Positions 59,830-64,000 of a DNA stretch of 64,000 nucleotides are shown here, in pieces; positions within the stretch are counted from its first letter, which is position 1; every line of letters begins with the position of its first letter. Origin of the DNA: DASSFZ01 sp035292585 (GTDB lineage Bacteria > Chloroflexota > Anaerolineae > Fen-1058); assembly GCA_035292585.1 (NCBI GenBank), contig DATDPU010000120.1, positions 45,380 through 109,379 of the forward strand, given 5' to 3'. Below the pieces are notes generated by a model. It had not been told where the DNA came from. It did no database searches and saw only the letters and a program-made list of their open reading frames with translations. The position numbers were made by a program, and so were the translations under genes.

Positions 59830-60516
59830 TTATTCGGAGGCCGAGAAGTCGTCCGCCGGTTTCACCACAACGCCGAGGATGCCGACGATCTGCGCGGCCT
59901 GCGCCGGATCGATGATCGCCCCTTGCAACTCTTTAACCCCGACTTGCATACCAGCGATCGTCGATCCACGGAAGTCGGCGCCCGCCAGTTGTGTCTCGCG
60001 CAGATCGGCGTGGCTGAGATCGCACTGGTGGAACACCACGCCGGCCAGGTTGGCTCCCACGAAGGAGGCCTCGCGCAGCACGCACTGTTCAAAACGCGCC
60101 GCCTTGAAGGTTGCCGACCAGAACAGCGCAAACTCGGCGTTGCAAGCCTTGATCAGGGTATCCGTCAAGCTCGCCTCGGCGAGTTTCGCACCCACCAGCC
60201 GGCTGCCCACCACTTCGACCCGGCGGAAATGCGCCCGTTCCCACTCCGCTCCTGCCATATCGCACGTCTCGAATCTGACATCGATCAACCGGAGCTTGGA
60301 GAGGCGGGTGCGGCTCAGGTTCCCGTGTTTCAGCTGCACCTGTTCAAATAACACACCGGCCGCCGTCTGTTCGGCCAGGTCGGGGTTGGAAAGTTCAAGC
60401 TGCGTATACACGGCCCGATCCAGCAAGCGCCCCTCGGGCAAAGTCTCTACCGGGGTGAGCGCCGAGAGCCGGGGCGGTAGAATATCGTCTCTGTCACGGC
60501 GATCCTTATGCGGCAC
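59830..60516 (-). CDS. pentapeptide-repeat protein
   Basis: About 228 residues. From residue 50 on, the pentapeptide rhythm A(D/N)Lxx is clear (GNLSRTRLSKLRL, GAKLAEASLTDT, ASFVGANLAGVVF, ADLRETQLAGADFRGST). Such proteins form a right-handed square helix; some mimic DNA or bind gyrase, but most are of unknown function. A GTG at 60516 preceded by AGGAG is the likely start; the longer open frame upstream overlaps the thioredoxin gene and is spurious. It lies 17 bases after that gene and ends the small redox operon. Confidence 0.8.
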   Translation of the reverse strand: MPHKDRRDRDDILPPRLSALTPVETLPEGRLLDRAVYTQLELSNPDLAEQTAAGVLFEQVQLKHGNLSRTRLSKLRLIDVRFETCDMAGAEWERAHFRRVEVVGSRLVGAKLAEASLTDTLIKACNAEFALFWSATFKAARFEQCVLREASFVGANLAGVVFHQCDLSHADLRETQLAGADFRGSTIAGMQVGVKELQGAIIDPAQAAQIVGILGVVVKPADDFSASE

Positions 60517-60533
60517 GACGCTGACGCTCCTGG

Positions 60534-61019
60534 CTACTGTTTTCCGGCAAGTTCTGCTCGCGTGGGCGGCGCGCCTCGCCACCGACCGAGCTCCGCGCCC
60601 TGCCCATCGAACAGGATAAAAGTGGGGGTATACTCGAAGCCGTGCAGCCGGCCGAAGTCGCGCCCGACCGGTGTCGTAACATCCAGTCGGATCACCTGCC
60701 CCGTTACCCAATCTTGTTCCAGCCCGTCCACGACGGGTTTCGCCAACATGCAGGATATTCAATAGTTGGAGTAGAACTCAACGAGCGTCGGCGCGCCCAT
60801 GGCCAGCGCCTGTTGCACCTCGGCGACCGATTGGAATTCACGCGGCGGGGCGGTTCGCGCGGCGAGGTTCGCACCGACGGCCAGCCCGCCGGCGGCCAGC
60901 CAGAGCAGCCAGGCGCGCCGGCTCGCTCGTCGAACGATCAACACCACGAGCCAGCCGCCCAGTCCCAGCAGGCTATACAAGAGGAAGGAATTCTGGTTGA
61001 GGAGTTGCGTCAGCGTCAT
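60534..61019 (-). CDS. membrane-anchored thioredoxin-like protein with in-frame TGA (candidate selenoprotein, UxxC)
   Basis: 161 residues if TGA at 60761-60759 is read as selenocysteine (residue 87). The N-terminus has two membrane segments (LLYSLLGLGGWLVVLIV, AWLLWLAAGGLAVGANLAA). Then comes a thioredoxin fold: TLVEFYSNY, then the TGA codon, then ISCMLAKPVVDGLEQDW, VIRLDV, the cis-proline strand YTPTFILFDGQG. The TGA replaces exactly the first Cys of the CxxC site; Cys90 remains. Both halves are in one frame with no other fault. A hairpin of the bacterial SECIS type starts 21 bases after the TGA. A nonsense mutation is the alternative. The start overlaps the preceding glutaredoxin-like gene by four bases. 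Confidence 0.8.
60723..60737 (-). promoter_or_regulatory. candidate bacterial SECIS hairpin
   Basis: On the minus strand CCCGTC and GACGGG form a perfect 6-bp stem with loop GTG, located 21 bases after the in-frame TGA (loop about 27 bases after it). A small loop with G at its first position at this distance is the known form of bacterial SECIS elements. Confidence 0.6.
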
Positions 61020-61330
61020 ATGCCGGTCTCGCTGAGGCCGTGCCGATGCTGGGCGCTGCCGCTCGGCGGCGGCTTGCCGACCGGACCCAAGATCGCGATG
61101 AGCGCCGCGTAGTCGGTGCCGAGCACCACGGTATCGTCGAGCAAGGTGACGGGCACCTGCTCCGCCCAGGTGAGCTGGCGCAAGGCGGCCAGGATTTTGT
61201 CGCGCGCCTCCGCCGGCATTTGATCGATCGGGACGAACTGAGCGGTTACGGCCGGATATTGCTGCTTGACGTAGTCGGCCAGCTCGCGGCACGCGGCGCA
61301 CCAGGAGGCGCTGTAGATCATGGCTTTCAT
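61016..61330 (-). CDS. small glutaredoxin/thioredoxin-like protein
   Basis: 104 residues. It starts MKAMIYSASWCAACRELADY, with a CxxC site at Cys11 and Cys14, followed by a short glutaredoxin-like fold (FVPIDQMPAE, the cis-proline strand QVPVTLLDDTVVLG). The C-terminal 20 residues look unstructured. It overlaps the UxxC thioredoxin gene by four bases (ATGA), so the two are made together and may form one electron relay: a soluble cytoplasmic CxxC protein and a membrane-bound partner. The ATG at 61330 begins the first strand. Confidence 0.82.
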   Translation of the reverse strand: MKAMIYSASWCAACRELADYVKQQYPAVTAQFVPIDQMPAEARDKILAALRQLTWAEQVPVTLLDDTVVLGTDYAALIAILGPVGKPPPSGSAQHRHGLSETGI

Positions 61331-61610
61331 CGGCTTGGATCGAGTCCTGGGAAGATGAGATGAAAGTCGAGGTCTTCTACGCTCGAATTGTAGCATAAAG
61401 CGGGTTTGGCAGTTGGATCGTGAGCAGGATATATTTTTTCCTTTGAGCGCCGATCCGTTTCAGCAGCTTGTGAGTAACCCAAGGCGCTATACCCAACACG
61501 GGCATGATTTGCGCTTTTGCTCACCGACCGCGTCCGCGCGGTCGTGGTGTTTGCAGGCAACTATTGAAAAGCGCAAGCCGGGCGTTAAGCCACGCGGGGT
61601 GAAGCCAGCT

Positions 61611-63386
61611 ATGACGGTAGAGATGGTGCGGCTGTTCGTCATTCTCGTTGTTGCGCTCGTGCTGTTCTCGACCGAGCGCATACCCGTCGATGTGACGGCG
61701 TTGGGCGTCCTGCTCGCGTTGATTCTCACCGGGCTGTTGCCCGCCGAGGCAGCCTTTGCCGGGTTCGGCAGCTCGACCATCATTCTGTTGTTGAGTTTGT
61801 TTATTCTCACGGCGGCGTTGATTCGAACCGGCGTCGTAGACCTGGTCGGCCAACTCATCCTGCGCCGGACGGGGACAAATCCCAAGCGCTTGTTGGCAAC
61901 TGTGACCACGGTTTCGGCCGGGTTGGGCGCGTTTATCAGCAACACCGCCTCGACCGCGTTCTTCGTGCCGATTGTGCTGCGCCTGGCCCAGCGGGCGCAG
62001 TTCAGCGCCTCGAAGCTGCTCATGCCGCTGGCCTTCTCGTCCATCCTGTCCAGCTCGGTTACGCTGGTGAGCACGTCGACCAATATCGTCGTCAGCGGCT
62101 TGCTGACCCAGGCCGGCTTACCGCCGATGGGGATGTTCGAGCTGGCGCCGGTCGGCATTCCCATCACGATCGCCGGGCTGATTTACCTGCTCACCATCGG
62201 CCGCCGGTTGCTCCCCGATCGAAGCAGCGCGAACGATGCCGGCGATGAATTCGGCAGCCGGGTGTATTTAACCGAGGCGCTGATCTTGCCCGAGTCGCCG
62301 CTCGTCGGCAAAACCCTGGCCGAGTCGAACCTGTCGGCGGATTTCGATCTAACCCTGCTGCGCATCATCCGCAACAAGCGCCGTTATCTCGCGCCGCGCG
62401 CCGATACGGAGCTGCATGCAGACGATGTGTTGCTAGTCGAAGGGCAGCGCGAGGAAATCCTGCGTATCAAGGACGCAGCCGGCGTCGAGATCAAGGCCGA
62501 CGTAAAACTGTCCGATCCCGATCTGCAGACCGAAGACGTGCGCCTGGTCGAAGCGGTGCTCGTGCCGCCCTCGCCGCTGATCGGGCGCACCTTGAAGGGG
62601 TATCGCTTCCGCGACCGTTGGGGGTTGCAGGTGCTGGCGATCAATCGTCGGGGCCAGACGATCGACCGCAAGATCAGCTTAATCCCGCTGCGGCTGGGCG
62701 ATATCTTGCTGGTCCAGGGCCATCGCGATCACATCGCGCGTTGTCAGAACAACAGCACCTTCAGCGTGCTCACCACGGTGGACGAGTCGCGGCCCAACCT
62801 GGGGCGCGCACCGATCGCGGTCGGCATCTTCGGCGCGGCGCTGCTGGCGGCGGCGCTCAACCTGCTGGCGCTGCCGGTGGCCATGCTGTTGGGTGTCCTG
62901 GCGATCTTCCTGACGCGCTGTATCCATCCGAATGAAGCGTATCGGCAGGTGGAGTGGGACGCGCTGATCCTCATCGGGAGTATGCTCGCCGTAGGCCGCG
63001 CGATGGAGAGCACCGGCGCGGCCCGGTTCCTCGCCGCGCAAATCGTGAACCAGATCGGTCACATCGGCCCGGTTGGATTGCTCACCGCTTTTTTCATTCT
63101 AGCCATCGTGATGACGCAGCCCATGTCGAATCAGGCGGCTGCGATCGTGCTGGTCCCGATTGCGATCCAGACGGCCACGCAGCTGGAGTTGAACGCGCGC
63201 ACGTTCGCCATGATGATCGCCGTCGCCGCCAGCTGCTCGTATCTCACGCCGCTGGAACCGTCGTGTTTGATGGTGTACGGCCCCGGCCGCTACCGCTTTA
63301 CCGATTTCCTCAAGGTCGGTTCGCTCCTCACCCTCCTCATCTACCTCATCGCGATTGTGCTGGTGCCGATCATCTGGCCGCTGTAA
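61611..63386 (+). CDS. SLC13/DASS-type anion transporter with two RCK_C (TrkA-C) domains
   Basis: 591 residues. Membrane helices fill residues 1-195 and 400-591; between them lie two RCK_C domains (about 215-295, TEALILPESPLVGKTLAESN, and 305-390, VEAVLVPPSPLIGRTLKGYR). The membrane part has the paired motifs of the SLC13 group: SNTASTAFFVPI and later MSNQAAAIVLVPI. It likely imports a divalent anion such as sulfate or a dicarboxylate with sodium. The RCK_C domains may bind a regulatory ligand. The ATG at 61611 begins the first helix. A hairpin terminator follows at 63392. Confidence 0.88.
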   Translation: MTVEMVRLFVILVVALVLFSTERIPVDVTALGVLLALILTGLLPAEAAFAGFGSSTIILLLSLFILTAALIRTGVVDLVGQLILRRTGTNPKRLLATVTTVSAGLGAFISNTASTAFFVPIVLRLAQRAQFSASKLLMPLAFSSILSSSVTLVSTSTNIVVSGLLTQAGLPPMGMFELAPVGIPITIAGLIYLLTIGRRLLPDRSSANDAGDEFGSRVYLTEALILPESPLVGKTLAESNLSADFDLTLLRIIRNKRRYLAPRADTELHADDVLLVEGQREEILRIKDAAGVEIKADVKLSDPDLQTEDVRLVEAVLVPPSPLIGRTLKGYRFRDRWGLQVLAINRRGQTIDRKISLIPLRLGDILLVQGHRDHIARCQNNSTFSVLTTVDESRPNLGRAPIAVGIFGAALLAAALNLLALPVAMLLGVLAIFLTRCIHPNEAYRQVEWDALILIGSMLAVGRAMESTGAARFLAAQIVNQIGHIGPVGLLTAFFILAIVMTQPMSNQAAAIVLVPIAIQTATQLELNARTFAMMIAVAASCSYLTPLEPSCLMVYGPGRYRFTDFLKVGSLLTLLIYLIAIVLVPIIWPL

Positions 63387-63391
63387 AGAAT

Positions 63392-63424
63392 AGAAACCGG
63401 GTTTCTGCAAGAAACCCGGTTTCT
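63392..63424 (+). terminator. hairpin terminator, AGAAACC family
   Basis: A perfect 15-bp stem (AGAAACCGGGTTTCT/AGAAACCCGGTTTCT) with loop GCA lies 6 bases after the transporter stop. Confidence 0.8.
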
Positions 63425-63546
63425 ATCCGTCAGGTAATCATCGCGCAGGCGTTGCTCAATCGGCGGGCACACGCGGCCTGCGCGGAAACAGCCGGTCGGG
63501 TGCAGGCGTCTTCCTGGGTGTATCGAGATGGCACACGGAGGACGCC

Positions 63547-63732
63547 ATGTTCAAGCACAGCATTTATCAATTTATTCCGCCGTTCAAGCGCGCGCGCGTG
63601 CTGGTTGCCCTACTCTGGGCGCTGGGCGTGCTGTTCCTTTCGATCGGTCTGCACGTTGCGCAAGCGCAGGATATGCCGGCGAACACTCAACCGCCGCTTG
63701 TCCATTCGATCGACGACCCGGCGTTCGTCTAG
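63547..63732 (+). CDS. short secreted or membrane peptide (possible gene remnant)
   Basis: 61 residues. A good ribosome site (GGAGG) precedes the ATG. The chain is a signal-peptide-like segment (VLVALLWALGVLFLSIGLHVAQA) followed by only about 20 residues (QDMPANTQPPLVHSIDDPAF) before a TAG. It may be a genuine small exported peptide or the 5' remnant of a larger secreted protein gene cut by the repeat that follows. No family is recognised. Confidence 0.45.
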   Translation: MFKHSIYQFIPPFKRARVLVALLWALGVLFLSIGLHVAQAQDMPANTQPPLVHSIDDPAFV

Positions 63733-63748
63733 ATCGCTCGTCTCGGAA

Positions 63749-63815
63749 AATGTAGCATAGCCCCGGGTGGGCGTTCAAAACGCCGACAAGCGGCTATGCT
63801 ACGGCGCATTTTCCG
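63749..63815. repeat. long inverted repeat after the short peptide gene
   Basis: TAGCATAGCC and GGCTATGCTA form the outer arms, with an inner GGCGTT/AACGCC stem. It begins a few bases after the stop of the 61-residue frame. The remaining bases to 64000 show no gene. Confidence 0.6.
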
Positions 63816-64000
63816 GCGGAAACTCATTAAGCGGGCCGATTGGGAGACCAGCCCGTAACGGCTAGACTCAGTAGATCACAGATTCGAGGATTTCAGGAAA
63901 AAAGGCGGTTTTCCAAAGCAACTCCGCGTTGCGGTGGGCGAACATCTGTGCGATTTAGCCTTGTTTTAGGCTGAAAAACGTGATGCGCCGGATGCGGCGG

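Noticed and set aside
60759..61301. A 180-residue frame ending at the TGA, starting inside the glutaredoxin-like gene.
   Set aside because: Only the part from 61019 is thioredoxin-like; the upstream part is an out-of-frame reading of the glutaredoxin-like gene.

Overview
The window is a high-GC chromosomal segment, most likely from a member of the Chloroflexota (Anaerolineae/Caldilineae-like). This is inferred from the gene content: long Thr-Pro linkers in secreted proteins, secreted proteins ending in a Tyr-(Leu/Ile)-Pro-(Leu/Val) tail, NarX/NarL-type signalling, many dispersed palindromes and heptamer repeats, and menaquinone-type electron-transfer modules. No rRNA, tRNA, CRISPR array or intact transposase gene was recognised.

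Layout. 1-12.9 kb: mutS (cut by the left edge), a DUF971 gene, a Uma2-type gene, a ROK sugar kinase, a GAF histidine kinase, a two-gene AlbA/Schlafen plus nucleotidyltransferase-HEPN module, gyrA, and an ECF sigma/anti-sigma pair. 13-23.2 kb: a class III aminotransferase, a membrane glycosyltransferase, a large secreted BNR beta-propeller, a lipoprotein and a secreted protein with a degenerate zincin motif. 23.6-36.5 kb: a dense electron-transfer island. Its plus strand carries a nonaheme cytochrome, a cytochrome b/c fusion, a NapC-like multiheme protein, a histidine kinase whose sensor carries two CXXCH motifs, its regulator, a degenerate receiver and a decaheme lipoprotein. Its minus strand carries a 37-residue membrane peptide, a two-CW protein, an octaheme cytochrome, a four-cluster Fe-S protein and an NrfD-type quinol subunit. 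No molybdopterin or other terminal catalytic subunit is present. 37-49 kb: a second two-component pair, murI, a VapBC-like pair, a PiT phosphate transporter with its PhoU-like partner, a glycoside hydrolase family 1 protein apparently interrupted by a circularly permuted solute-binding domain, an RraB-like protein and a secreted arabinofuranosidase-like enzyme. 48-55.7 kb: an ABC-2 exporter whose ATPase gene is split from its permeases by an opposite-strand channel gene, a DNRLRE protein with a long Thr-Pro minisatellite, and an FHA protein. 55.7-64 kb: an S51-like protein with a cysteinyl-tRNA-synthetase-like tail, a tRNA dihydrouridine synthase, a GH13 amylase, a small redox operon with a thioredoxin that has an in-frame TGA at the first position of its CxxC motif (a probable selenoprotein), and an SLC13/RCK transporter.

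How it works together. The 23.6-36.5 kb island reads as a quinone-linked, multiheme extracytoplasmic electron-transfer system. It has two separate quinone modules (cytochrome b type and NrfD type), about 36 c-type hemes, and a dedicated heme-bearing sensor kinase that could report the redox state of the cell surface. The strongest novelty candidates are this island, the GH1/binding-protein hybrid and the UxxC thioredoxin. Several classes of short repeats (a 94-bp dispersed palindromic element, heptamer arrays, 15-bp-stem/3-nt-loop hairpins and a 206-bp MITE-like element) occupy nearly every gene junction and in several places supply the coding ends of genes.
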